NCBI RefSeq assembly: GCF_900167535.1
Contig: NZ_FUYE01000001.1
Location: forward strand, 124,001 to 188,000
DNA length: 64,000 bases
DNA from: Prosthecobacter debontii
GTDB lineage: Bacteria > Verrucomicrobiota > Verrucomicrobiia > Verrucomicrobiales > Verrucomicrobiaceae
Reading direction: 5' to 3'
The position numbers and the translations under genes are program-made. The notes under the pieces are model-generated. The model saw nothing but the letters and a program-made list of their open reading frames with translations, did not search any database and was not told where the DNA came from. Every line of letters starts with the position of its first letter. Position 1 is the first letter of the stretch. Below, piece by piece: positions 29,163 to 37,906 of the stretch.

Positions 29163-29657
29163 ATGGCCTCTGAGTCACGCTTTTCTTTCTGTCGTCTTTC
29201 CGCCCTGGTGCTGCTGGCGTTCGGTCTCGTATCCTGCTCCTCTGCGGTGGTTGGTTCTGGCGGGACGATCTCCAAGGTGAAGTATTATTATATGAATCCC
29301 GGTCGGCCGGTTAATACTATTGACCCTGCCGTCGATTTTGAGCGTGATTACCACCTCTACGGGGCCATCACCAAGGCTGAAATCACGGAGCGATTTGGGA
29401 ACTATTACACCATTTTCTGGAAGGTGGATGACCGTAGTCTGCCAGTGAAGGTGCGTTTTGAATACCGTCAGGCCAACACAGGGCTCGAATCGAAGATTCA
29501 GGAGCAAGAGGTCACGGACATCGGGCGATCCAACCAAACTCGTTTTCAGGTTACAGGAAGTGAATATAGTTCAGCGGGACGCGTCACATCATGGAAGGTG
29601 ACGATAATCCGCGGAAATGAGGAGCTGGTCAGTCAGCAGTCTTATCTCTGGAATTAG
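29163..29657 (+). CDS. Small lipoprotein of unknown function
   Basis: The 164-residue protein has an n-region with arginines, a hydrophobic core and lipobox LVSC (Cys at residue 24), so it should be lipid-anchored. The mature part is beta-rich, with no family I recognise. The start at 29163 (MASESRFSF) is chosen because the signal peptide begins there and a good promoter lies just upstream; the frame is open back to 29040 but that extension has no signal-peptide logic. Confidence 0.75.
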   Translation: MASESRFSFCRLSALVLLAFGLVSCSSAVVGSGGTISKVKYYYMNPGRPVNTIDPAVDFERDYHLYGAITKAEITERFGNYYTIFWKVDDRSLPVKVRFEYRQANTGLESKIQEQEVTDIGRSNQTRFQVTGSEYSSAGRVTSWKVTIIRGNEELVSQQSYLWN

Positions 29658-29819
29658 GTCACTCTGCGCCTTTCATTTTGTTAATCTCTTCATGAGACCC
29701 TCCCCTCAGTCCGCCCTTTGGCGCTATGTCAGCCGACAATGCGCGTGTGCGGTCATGCATCTGACGGGATGTTTGAAGCGAATTGATTTCTGACGAACCC
29801 CTTTACCGCTCCCCCCGCC

Positions 29820-30356
29820 GTGATTGCTCCGTCCACCATCCTCGTAGGCCGAATAGGCAAGGTATTTTGGTTGCGGGTAGAAGGACGTGGCACCTTCCAA
29901 AATTCCGTCCAGGTGAAAAAAGCTCTCCAGGCGGTGATGGATCATGGTACCAACGATCTCGTCGTGGACTTGGAGCGTTGTCCCATGATGGACTCGACTT
30001 TTCTGGGCACCCTGACCGGAGCTGCCCTGAGCGTGCGGGAAAAGCAGCAGGGGTCTTTCAGCGTGCTCAACGCCAATCCACGCAATCTACAATTGCTCTG
30101 TGACCTGGGGTTGGACCACATCATGACCGTGGATACCACGGGCGAATCCTGGCCCGAAGAGCGTGAATTGGCCTGTGCGCAGCTCGCCACCTGTGGTGAA
30201 AAGGGGGCCAGTTGCAAGATGGAGCAGACCCAGCATGTGCTGGTGGCTCACAAAGTTTTGGCGGATATGAGTGATACCAACCAGGGCCGCTTCCGGGATG
30301 TCATTCATTTTTTGGAGAAGGAGCTTGAGGATCAGCCAGAACTGGCCACTTCCTGA
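29820..30356 (+). CDS. STAS-domain protein (anti-sigma factor antagonist-like)
   Basis: The 178-residue protein has a STAS domain (about 8-108) with CPMMDSTFLGTLTG, which matches the region carrying the phosphorylated serine in SpoIIAA/RsbV. STAS antagonists release sigma factors or other targets from a kinase partner when dephosphorylated. A C-terminal extension of about 65 residues contains three cysteines and a predicted helix and is not part of a minimal STAS protein. The start is GTG. A PP2C phosphatase gene follows 60 bases later, a natural partner. No RsbW-like kinase is visible in the window. Confidence 0.85.
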   Translation: MIAPSTILVGRIGKVFWLRVEGRGTFQNSVQVKKALQAVMDHGTNDLVVDLERCPMMDSTFLGTLTGAALSVREKQQGSFSVLNANPRNLQLLCDLGLDHIMTVDTTGESWPEERELACAQLATCGEKGASCKMEQTQHVLVAHKVLADMSDTNQGRFRDVIHFLEKELEDQPELATS

Positions 30357-30416
30357 GAGGACGCGCTTTGCGGGTGAAACCGAGAGCTCGGCCTCTGGCC
30401 TGCTAATCAAGGAATC

Positions 30417-31862
30417 ATGACTACCTTCATCATTATCGTGCTCAGCCTGCTGCTGGCGGCAGCGACTACGGCACTGGTGCTGGTCTTAAAAAAGAAGGAT
30501 CAAACCATCACAGAACTCCTGCGGGAAGAGCAGGCCATCGTGGAAGAGGAGCGTCGGATGTTCGGGTTTCTCCATGATTTGGGGGAGTCCATCACGCGCG
30601 AGGATAGCAATGCTGCCATGTATCGCTTGATTGTCGAGGGCACCATGCGGGTCTTGGAGTGCAGTGGAGGTGCCCTCTACCTCCTTGATCCGGCCGGGAA
30701 GTCACTGGTGCCGCGTTTTCACTCCGACCACTGTGCCCCACTCGTGGATTTGCCTGAGCGAATTGCAGCCATGGGCAAGACGAATGGCTCGGCTCTTCTC
30801 AGCTTTCTGCGTCTGCACTCCCTCCGTGTCGATGAAGGCATTGCAGGGGGAGTTTTTGCCAGTCAAAAGGCCGAGTTGATCGAAGATCTGCGCAAAGACA
30901 TCCGGCTGAAGCAGAGCAGTATCTTTCAAAACAACATCACCGCCATGGTGGGCCCCCTGAGTTTTGGCCCTCGGAAGTTAGGAATTTTAGCGGTCACAGC
31001 GCCGAAGGGGGCGAGACAATTCCGTGATAACGACTTCGACGTCTTCAAGTCCATTGTGGAGCAGTCTGCCTTTGCCTTAGCCAATGCCATGGCGCATCAG
31101 GCGGCGGCGGAGAAAAAACAAATCGAAGCCGAGCTGCGTGCGGCGAGTGAGATCCAGCGGATTTTGCTGCCGGAGAGTGATCCCAGCGTGCCTAGTTACA
31201 CCATCACCGGGCGGAATATTCCGGCCAAGGTCTTGAGTGGGGACTATTACGATTTCATTCCCTTGGGGGAAGGTCGGCAGGGCGTGGTGATTGCAGACGT
31301 TTCTGGTAAAGGAACGGCGGCCGCCATCATTACCGCGATGTGCCGCAGTATCTTACGCAGCAATGCCTCAATCGGTTCCTCACCAGCGGCCGTGCTTGCT
31401 GCTGTGAATCGTCAGCTCGCCCCCGACATTCGTGAGGACATGTTTATCAGCATGATTTACTTGGTGATAGATCCCGGGACGGACTCCGTTACGTTTGCCC
31501 GTGCCGGGCACACCTTGCCGCTGCTCTGGCGTAAGGCGACCGGTAATGTGGAAAGCCTGCACAGTGGAGGTCTTGCGGTGGGCATCGACAAAGGCGATGT
31601 GTTTGAGCGAGTGACCAAAGATAAGTCTTTTCAGATGGAGCCAGGAGATTGTCTCCTGCTCTACACCGATGGTGTCAATGAGGCTCTCGATGCCAAGGGA
31701 CTGGAATTTGGTGAAGAGCGCATCCACACAAATATCGCCACTTTAGCGCCTCAGGGGCCGCAAGCCCTCGTGGATGGTATCGTGGCAGACGTGGACAAGT
31801 TTCTGGGCGGGAAGCGCTCCCATGACGACATCACCTTGATTGCCTTGCAGAAAAAGGCATAG
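30417..31862 (+). CDS. Membrane-anchored GAF/PP2C (SpoIIE/RsbU-type) phosphatase
   Basis: The 481-residue protein has one N-terminal membrane helix (about 3-25), a short coiled coil, a GAF domain (about 55-225), and a C-terminal SpoIIE-type PP2C domain (about 240-481). Metal-binding motifs are visible: SGDYYDFI, VIADVSGKGTAAA, LLYTDGVNEA and SHDDITLI. Such enzymes dephosphorylate STAS antagonists in response to a signal. The STAS gene lies directly upstream. A weak AAGGA lies a few bases before the ATG. Confidence 0.92.
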   Translation: MTTFIIIVLSLLLAAATTALVLVLKKKDQTITELLREEQAIVEEERRMFGFLHDLGESITREDSNAAMYRLIVEGTMRVLECSGGALYLLDPAGKSLVPRFHSDHCAPLVDLPERIAAMGKTNGSALLSFLRLHSLRVDEGIAGGVFASQKAELIEDLRKDIRLKQSSIFQNNITAMVGPLSFGPRKLGILAVTAPKGARQFRDNDFDVFKSIVEQSAFALANAMAHQAAAEKKQIEAELRAASEIQRILLPESDPSVPSYTITGRNIPAKVLSGDYYDFIPLGEGRQGVVIADVSGKGTAAAIITAMCRSILRSNASIGSSPAAVLAAVNRQLAPDIREDMFISMIYLVIDPGTDSVTFARAGHTLPLLWRKATGNVESLHSGGLAVGIDKGDVFERVTKDKSFQMEPGDCLLLYTDGVNEALDAKGLEFGEERIHTNIATLAPQGPQALVDGIVADVDKFLGGKRSHDDITLIALQKKA

Positions 31863-31966
31863 TCTCCGCCCCCACGTCAGGGTCATCCGACGGTGCCATG
31901 CATCCACCCGAGCGTGAGGAACGTCTTTTCTCAGCTTTTTAACCCCTACTTTTATCTCCTGCCTTT

Positions 31967-32536
31967 ATGTCTGAGCCGAGTCCAACCCCCGAGACCCAGC
32001 CTGAAGTCCTCCCCCCTGAAACTGAGGCTGCGGCTACCGAGCCTACTGCACCGCTGGATCCCATCGAAGCAGCTCAAGCTGAGATTGCCCAATGGAAAGA
32101 CCTCGCTTACCGCAATGCGGCTGAGCTGGATAACTTCCGCAAACGCGCTGCTCGTGAAGCCCAAGATACCCGTGCGTATGCCAATGCGGACCTCCTCCGC
32201 TCTCTTTTCCCCATCTTGGACAATTTCGAAATGGGGCTGGAAGCGGCTCGTGCGGAGTCCGAGAAATCCATGATTTTCATGGGCATGAACATGGTTCACC
32301 GCCAGATCTCTGAATTCCTGCGTGAGCAAGGCGTGCAAGAGGTGGAAGCTCTGGGAAAAGCCTTCGATCCCAATCTCCACGACGCCGTGGCCCAAGAACA
32401 CCAGCCGGGTGCCGCTGAGGGTGTCGTCCTACGGGTGACCCGCCGTGGCTACAAACTAAAAGATCGCCTCCTGCGTGCGGCGAGTGTGGTGGTCTCCGGT
32501 GCCCCCACTCCGGCTGAGACAGCCCCTGCTACCTGA
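31967..32536 (+). CDS. grpE: GrpE nucleotide exchange factor
   Basis: The 189-residue protein has an acidic, proline-rich N-terminus, a coiled coil (about 40-90, with AAELDNFRKRAARE) and the C-terminal beta domain with EVEALGKAFDPNLHDAVAQE. GrpE releases ADP from DnaK. It is 27 bases upstream of dnaJ; dnaK is not in the window. Confidence 0.95.
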   Translation: MSEPSPTPETQPEVLPPETEAAATEPTAPLDPIEAAQAEIAQWKDLAYRNAAELDNFRKRAAREAQDTRAYANADLLRSLFPILDNFEMGLEAARAESEKSMIFMGMNMVHRQISEFLREQGVQEVEALGKAFDPNLHDAVAQEHQPGAAEGVVLRVTRRGYKLKDRLLRAASVVVSGAPTPAETAPAT

Positions 32537-32563
32537 TCCTTTTGGCCTCATCCCACTCCCCCA

Positions 32564-33724
32564 ATGGCAGAAAAACGCGATTATTATGAAGTGCTGGGCG
32601 TCTCTCGGGATGTCTCTGCCGACGAGCTGAAGAAAGCTTACCGTAAATTGGCGGTGAAATATCACCCCGATAAGAACCCCGGAGACAAGAGCGCCGAGGA
32701 TAAGTTTAAGGAAATCGGTGAAGCTTACGACATCCTCAGTGATGAGCAGAAACGTGCTGCTTACGACCGCTACGGCCACGCCGCCTTCTCGGCTGGCATG
32801 GGTGGCGGAGCCGGAGCTGGCGGCGGCTTCCACGATCCCTTTGATATCTTCCGTGAAGTTTTTGGTGGTGGCGGTGGAGGTGGCGGCATTTTTGAAAGCT
32901 TCTTCGGAGGTGCTGGCGGTGGCCGTCAGCAGCGTCGAGATGGTCCTCAGCGCGGCAGCGACCTTCGTTACGGCCTGGAAATCACCCTGGAAGATGCAGC
33001 CCGCGGCTGCGAGCGGGAGATCGAGTATGAACGCCTGAATTCCTGCAAGACCTGTAGCGGCAGCGGCTCCGCCAGCGGCGGCGGCAAGAAAACCTGCCGC
33101 ACCTGTGGTGGTGCTGGCCAGGTCATCTCCTCACGTGGGTTTTTCCAGATCCAGCAGACCTGCCCCGATTGCAGCGGTAGTGGCGAGGTGATCAGCGACC
33201 CTTGCAAAACTTGCTCCGGCACGGGCCGCTCCAAGGAGCGCACCAAGCTGCGGGTGAAAATCCCCGCCGGCATCGAGGATGGTTCCCGCCTGCGCTCCGG
33301 TGGCAATGGCGACTATGGTTCCAAAGGCGGTCCTGCAGGTGACCTCTACATCGTCATCAACGTCAAACCGCACGATATCTTCGAGCGCGAAGGCGATGAC
33401 CTGCACTGCCAGATGCCACTCAGCTTCACGACAGCAGCGCTAGGCGGCGAAGCCACGGTGCCGACCCTGGAAGGCAAAGCCAACCTCAAAGTCCCCGCGG
33501 GCACTCAGAATGGCACCACCTTCCGCCTCCGTGGAAAAGGCCTGAAGGCATTGGGAGAAGATCATCATGGAGATCTTTACGTGCACGTTCAGATCGCCGT
33601 GCCCACCAAGCTCACCGCAGAGCAGCGTGGACATCTCGAGGCCTTTGCCAAGTCTTTTGGAGAGACCCCTTCTTCCACGATGGAGGAGAGCTTCTTTGAA
33701 AAGGCCAAAAAGTTCTTCAAATAA
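32564..33724 (+). CDS. dnaJ: DnaJ (Hsp40) co-chaperone
   Basis: The 386-residue protein has a J domain with HPDK (about 5-70), a Gly/Phe-rich linker, four CxxCxGxG zinc motifs ([32 protein letters not shown]) and a C-terminal substrate-binding domain. This is the full type I layout. It stimulates DnaK ATPase and delivers unfolded proteins. It follows grpE closely. Confidence 0.97.
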   Translation: MAEKRDYYEVLGVSRDVSADELKKAYRKLAVKYHPDKNPGDKSAEDKFKEIGEAYDILSDEQKRAAYDRYGHAAFSAGMGGGAGAGGGFHDPFDIFREVFGGGGGGGGIFESFFGGAGGGRQQRRDGPQRGSDLRYGLEITLEDAARGCEREIEYERLNSCKTCSGSGSASGGGKKTCRTCGGAGQVISSRGFFQIQQTCPDCSGSGEVISDPCKTCSGTGRSKERTKLRVKIPAGIEDGSRLRSGGNGDYGSKGGPAGDLYIVINVKPHDIFEREGDDLHCQMPLSFTTAALGGEATVPTLEGKANLKVPAGTQNGTTFRLRGKGLKALGEDHHGDLYVHVQIAVPTKLTAEQRGHLEAFAKSFGETPSSTMEESFFEKAKKFFK

Positions 33725-33788
33725 AGGTTCCGCGCAGACGTAACCCATCCAAGATTCATATTCCAAAACCCCTCAAAACTCAATTCTT

Positions 33789-34145
33789 ATGAGCCAGCCC
33801 AAAATCACCGCCTACTTAAAGACCTACTGCGGATGGAGCGAAGGCGTGCGTGCCATCTTCCGCAAATACAACCTCGACTACGAGGAAAAAGATATCATTA
33901 AAAACCCGGCCTTCCGCTGGGAAATGGAACAAAAAAGCGGCCAACCCCTGAGCCCTTGTGTCGAAGTCAACGGCACCATGCTTGCGGATATCAGCGGTGA
34001 AGAAGTGGAGCGCTGGATGCTCGACAACGGTCTCCTTGTCGCCAATGACACCGCTCCAGATGCTCCGATCAACTCGTCCTGCACGGACGCACAGCATGCC
34101 GCCATGGCCGCTGGACAAGTCGGCAAGATCAGTTTCATCAACTGA
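33789..34145 (+). CDS. Glutaredoxin-like protein with CGWS active site
   Basis: The 118-residue protein has a thioredoxin-fold glutaredoxin core (about 5-85). The active site is YCGWS, close to the CGFS of monothiol glutaredoxins. A cis-proline position is seen in LSPCVEVNG, with an extra cysteine next to it. An ISGEEVERWM helix follows. A C-terminal tail of about 30 residues carries SSCTDAQH. Monothiol glutaredoxins handle iron-sulfur clusters or glutathionylation; the exact role here is not known. It stands alone 64 bases after dnaJ. Confidence 0.8.
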   Translation: MSQPKITAYLKTYCGWSEGVRAIFRKYNLDYEEKDIIKNPAFRWEMEQKSGQPLSPCVEVNGTMLADISGEEVERWMLDNGLLVANDTAPDAPINSSCTDAQHAAMAAGQVGKISFIN

Positions 34146-34174
34146 GCCTCACCCCTGCTCGCCTTATTTAAGTT

Positions 34175-34217
34175 AAGCCCCGTCTGCCAGTTGACAAGCT
34201 CGGCAGGCGGGGCTTTA
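34175..34217 (+). terminator. Terminator after the glutaredoxin gene
   Basis: A long stem (AGCCCCGTCTGCC with GGCAGGCGGGGCT, one G-T pair, 34176-34214) is followed by a short T-rich stretch, 30 bases after the stop and before tRNA-Cys. Confidence 0.75.
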
Positions 34218-34244
34218 CTCTTTGCCCTGCTCAGTAGGCAGAAT

Positions 34245-34319
34245 GGCGAGGTAGCAAAGTGGTAATGCACTGGTCTGCAAAACCGGTATGCGCGGGTTCA
34301 ATTCCCGCCCTCGCCTCCA
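34245..34319 (+). tRNA. tRNA-Cys (GCA)
   Basis: A full cloverleaf can be drawn: acceptor GGCGAGG/CCTCGCC, a D-arm AGCAAAGTGGTAATGCA, an anticodon arm CTGGT-CTGCAAA-ACCGG with anticodon GCA, a T-arm GCGGGTTCAATTCCCGC, discriminator T and an encoded CCA. No integrase or duplicated 3' end lies nearby, so there is no sign of an integrated element. Confidence 0.95.
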
Positions 34320-34365
34320 TTCTTTCAAGAAGATCAAGCTTGAAAATGTCTTCTGAACTTTCAGA

Positions 34366-34686
34366 TCAATCCAGCAGCGGCTCCACGCGCTCACGGATGA
34401 GCTCGATCAGTGTCGGGTCCATGAATTCGTAGTCGTCGGCGATATCGAGTACTTCGATGTCGAGATCGGGGTAGAGATCGGGGAAATGCTCGCGCAGTCG
34501 GCGTTTGTGCGTGTGCTCCATCACACAGACGAGATCGGCCCACTGAAGGAGTTTCTCACTGACGCGAATGCGAGCACTGGAACTGGTGCCCGCCGAGCGC
34601 ACCTGCACACGCGGATCGTTTTGATAGATCGCTTCCGCAGTGGGGCTGCGCCAATGATTGCGAGAGCAGAGAAATAGAAGCTTCAA
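34366..34686 (-). CDS. Low-molecular-weight protein-tyrosine-phosphatase-like protein
   Basis: The 106-residue protein starts with MKLLFLCSRNHWRSPTAE, containing the CX5R phosphatase loop (Cys7 to Arg13, then Ser), and has a downstream MDPT that could supply the general-acid aspartate. It is shorter than classical LMW phosphatases (about 150 residues) but matches the small predicted-phosphatase family in the databases I know. It lies 6 bases after the RND pump gene and is probably in the same operon. The target is unknown. Confidence 0.8.
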   Translation of the reverse strand: MKLLFLCSRNHWRSPTAEAIYQNDPRVQVRSAGTSSSARIRVSEKLLQWADLVCVMEHTHKRRLREHFPDLYPDLDIEVLDIADDYEFMDPTLIELIRERVEPLLD

Positions 34687-34692
34687 GCAAGG

Positions 34693-37600
34693 TTACAGTT
34701 CGGTGCTGTGGGCGAGATCTTCTTCCTCGATGGGCTTTTTGACCTTCCGGCTGAGGACCACGAAGAACACAGGCGTGAAGAGGAGGCCGAAGAAGGTGAC
34801 GCCGAGCATGCCGTAGAAGACAGCAGTGCCGAGAGCCTGACGAATCTCCGCCCCAGGCCCTCTCGCAATGACGAGAGGAAGCACGCCAAGGATGAAGGCG
34901 AAACTGGTCATCATGATGGGGCGCAGACGCAGCTTGGTGGCTTCCACAGCCGCAGCCCATTTGTCCATGCCTGCCTCCTGTCTCTGTCGGGCAAACTCGA
35001 CGATCAAGATCGCGTTTTTAGCCGCTAGACCCACGAGCACGACGAGTCCGATCTGGGTGAAAACGTTGTTATCCATCTGCCGTAACCAGACACCGGTGAG
35101 AGCGCTGAGAAGACACATCGGCACGATGAGGATCACCGCCAGAGGCAGGCTCCAGCTTTCATACTGGGCCGACAGCACGAGGAAGACGAACAGCACGCAC
35201 AGAGGGAAGATGAAGACGATGGTGTTGCCCGAAAGAATCTGTTGATAGGTTAGGTCCGTCCATTCGATCGCGAAGCCGTCGGGCAGCTTCTCTTGAGCCA
35301 GGCGCTCGACGGTCTTCACCATCTCTCCAGAGCTCACCGCGCTGGTGGTGTTGCCATTAACATCGGCGCTCACATACATGTTATAGCGGGCCACACGGTC
35401 GGGACCGCCGACGCGCTGGATCTTCACCAAAGCTCCTAGAGGGACCATTTCACCCTTTTGGTTACGCGTCTTCAGCTTGAGCACGTCTTCGGGGCGCACC
35501 CGATATTGAGGCTCTGCCATGGCGGTCACCTGATAGGTTCGGCCAAAAAGGTTGAAGTCGTTCACATAGGCCGATCCCAGATACACTTGGAGGGTCTCGT
35601 TGATATCGGCCAGCGAGATCCCCATGTTCTTGGCGGCTTGACGATCAATATCGAGATAGAACTGCGGCACGTTAGCGCGGAAACCGGAGATGATGGAGTT
35701 AAAGCCAGGCTCGTTACGCATGGCTTCCATGATCTGGTTCGTCGCGGCTTGGAGGGAGGCCAGACCGGCGTTGTTGAGGTCTTGAACTTGGAACTTGAAT
35801 CCCCCAGCATTGCCCAGACCACGCAGAGCGGGCGGGGGCAGCACGATCACGCGCCCGGCTTGAATCTTCGAGAAGCGTTTGCGTGCCTCAGCTACGAGGC
35901 CTTCGGCACTTAGCTCAGGGCTGCGGCGTTTTTCATGCTCGTCAAAGATGAGGAAGGCGGCCCCGACGTTGCTTTGATTCGCCTGAAGCACGGACGAGTA
36001 ACCCGAGATGGCAAAGGTGTGGGCGATGCCAGGCATCTCCCGAGCGATGGCATCCATCTCACGCACGACGGCATCCGTGCGCTCAAAAGATGCGGCATCC
36101 GGAAGCTGGACCACGACCATCATGTAACCCATGTCCATGGGGGGAATGAAGCCCGTGGGCGTGATGCGAAAGAGATGTCCGGCGACGCCGACAAGCCCCG
36201 CGTAAACCACCAGCACCACCAGGGAGATGCGCACCAGCTTGCCGACGATGGTACCGAAGAGATTGGAAACGCCATTGAAGAAGGCGTTAAACAGCCGGAA
36301 GAACCAGCCGAAGAGCAGGTCAATCGTTCGCTGGAGGATATCCGGTTTCGCCCCATGCGGAGGCAGCAGCAGGGTCGTCAGGGCCGGGCTGAGCGTGAGC
36401 GAGTTGAAGGCCGAAATGATGGTGGAAGCGGCAATCGTGAGGGCGAACTGCCGGTAGAATTCCCCAGTGATGCCTCCCATGAAAGCCGTGGGCACGAACA
36501 CTGCCGTGAGCACAAGGGCCACCGCAATGACCGGGCCGGTCACTTCCTTCATCGCGAGTAAGGTGGCCTGTCGTGGCGAGTGACCTTTGGAGATGAAACG
36601 CTCAACGTTCTCCACCACCACGATGGCATCATCCACCACAATCCCGATGGCGAGCACCAGACCGAACAGAGAGAGGTTGTTCAGGGAGAAATCGAAGGCC
36701 TTCATCACGGCCAAGGTGCCCACGAGAGACACCGGGACGGCCAGCAGCGGGATGAGGGAGGCACGCCAATTTTGCAGGAAGACCACCACCACAAACACCA
36801 CCAAGATGACGGCTTCGATCAGGGTATGCAGCACGGACTCCATGGACGAACGCACGAAGCGTGTGGGGTCATAGTTGATGCTGTAAGACACCCCAGGAGG
36901 GAAGCGCTTGCTGAGTTCTTCCATCTTCGCATAGACGCCATCGGCCGTTTCCAGAGCGTTGGTGCCCGGGAGTTGGAACACACGCAGGGAGACGGCGTTT
37001 TGGCCATCGCGATAGCTTTTCACTGCGTAGTCGCGCGCACCAAGCTCGATGCGGGCGACGTCTTTGACGCGGATCACCTGACCATCAGGATTGGTCTTGA
37101 TCACGATATCACCGAATTCCTCCGCCGAGATGAGTCGGCCTTTAGTCGTCAGGGTGTAATTGAAGCTCGTGCCTTCTGGGGCGGGCATCATGCCGAGTTG
37201 CCCGGCCGCCACCTGCACGTTTTGTTCGCGAATGGCGCGGAGCACATCGCCTGCCGTCAGGTCCCGTCCCGCGATCTTGTCGGGATCCAGCCAGATACGC
37301 ATGGAGAAATCCAGCCCGCCGAGAGTGGAAGCCTCGGCAACCCCAGGCAAGCGGGCGATTTGATTCTGCACCTGGAGCAACACATAGTTCGCCAGATAAA
37401 TGACATCCCGGGAATCATCTGGGGAGTAGAACTGAATGGCCAGGGTTAGGTCCGGCGATCTCTTTTGGGCGAGAATGCCTAGACGCCGCACATCCTCAGG
37501 CAACCGGGGGAGGGCCGCGTTCACCCGGTTCTGCACCAGCACCTGTGCTTGGTTCAGGTCTGTGCCCAGGCGAAAGGTCACCGTGAGCTGCATGCGCCCG

Positions 37601-37860
37601 TCGTTGGTGCAAGAGGAGGACAGGTAGAGCATGTCCTCCACGCCGTTGATCTCCTGCTCCAGCGGTGTAGCGACGGTATCCGCGATGGTCTGGGCGTTGG
37701 CACCTGGGTAAGTCGCGGTCACCACCACTGTCGGTGGCACCACTTCGGGATATTGGTTGATCGGCAGGCCGAAATACGCCAAGCCGCCCAGCAACGTGAT
37801 GACGATACTGAGAACGCTGGCAAAGATGGGCCGGTCAACGAAGAAACGGGCGATGTTCAT
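34693..37860 (-). CDS. RND-family (HAE1/AcrB-type) efflux pump
   Basis: The product of about 1055 residues starts MNIARFFVDRPIFASVLSIV, the standard HAE1 beginning; an upstream TTG would add 15 residues with no family support. The two halves each have a large periplasmic loop and six membrane segments. The proton-relay aspartates lie in GIVVDDAIVVVENVE. Such pumps export drugs, detergents or other amphiphiles using the proton gradient. The adaptor gene is directly upstream. No outer-membrane channel gene is in this cluster; TolC at 18064 is far away. Confidence 0.95.
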   Translation of the reverse strand: MNIARFFVDRPIFASVLSIVITLLGGLAYFGLPINQYPEVVPPTVVVTATYPGANAQTIADTVATPLEQEINGVEDMLYLSSSCTNDGRMQLTVTFRLGTDLNQAQVLVQNRVNAALPRLPEDVRRLGILAQKRSPDLTLAIQFYSPDDSRDVIYLANYVLLQVQNQIARLPGVAEASTLGGLDFSMRIWLDPDKIAGRDLTAGDVLRAIREQNVQVAAGQLGMMPAPEGTSFNYTLTTKGRLISAEEFGDIVIKTNPDGQVIRVKDVARIELGARDYAVKSYRDGQNAVSLRVFQLPGTNALETADGVYAKMEELSKRFPPGVSYSINYDPTRFVRSSMESVLHTLIEAVILVVFVVVVFLQNWRASLIPLLAVPVSLVGTLAVMKAFDFSLNNLSLFGLVLAIGIVVDDAIVVVENVERFISKGHSPRQATLLAMKEVTGPVIAVALVLTAVFVPTAFMGGITGEFYRQFALTIAASTIISAFNSLTLSPALTTLLLPPHGAKPDILQRTIDLLFGWFFRLFNAFFNGVSNLFGTIVGKLVRISLVVLVVYAGLVGVAGHLFRITPTGFIPPMDMGYMMVVVQLPDAASFERTDAVVREMDAIAREMPGIAHTFAISGYSSVLQANQSNVGAAFLIFDEHEKRRSPELSAEGLVAEARKRFSKIQAGRVIVLPPPALRGLGNAGGFKFQVQDLNNAGLASLQAATNQIMEAMRNEPGFNSIISGFRANVPQFYLDIDRQAAKNMGISLADINETLQVYLGSAYVNDFNLFGRTYQVTAMAEPQYRVRPEDVLKLKTRNQKGEMVPLGALVKIQRVGGPDRVARYNMYVSADVNGNTTSAVSSGEMVKTVERLAQEKLPDGFAIEWTDLTYQQILSGNTIVFIFPLCVLFVFLVLSAQYESWSLPLAVILIVPMCLLSALTGVWLRQMDNNVFTQIGLVVLVGLAAKNAILIVEFARQRQEAGMDKWAAAVEATKLRLRPIMMTSFAFILGVLPLVIARGPGAEIRQALGTAVFYGMLGVTFFGLLFTPVFFVVLSRKVKKPIEEEDLAHSTEL

Positions 37861-37906
37861 GGGGGGGAGGGGAAGATCAAAACGAGGTCGTTGCCAGTGA
37901 CTCAAT

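Noticed and set aside
34245-34345. Possible integration site at tRNA-Cys
   Set aside because: No integrase, duplicated tRNA end or foreign-looking genes nearby. The inverted repeat TTTCAAG/CTTGAAA at 34323-34345 has no T tract and is not called a terminator.
36580-37449. 289-residue plus-strand ORF
   Set aside because: Antisense to the RND pump gene; His- and Asp-rich composition is typical of such shadows.
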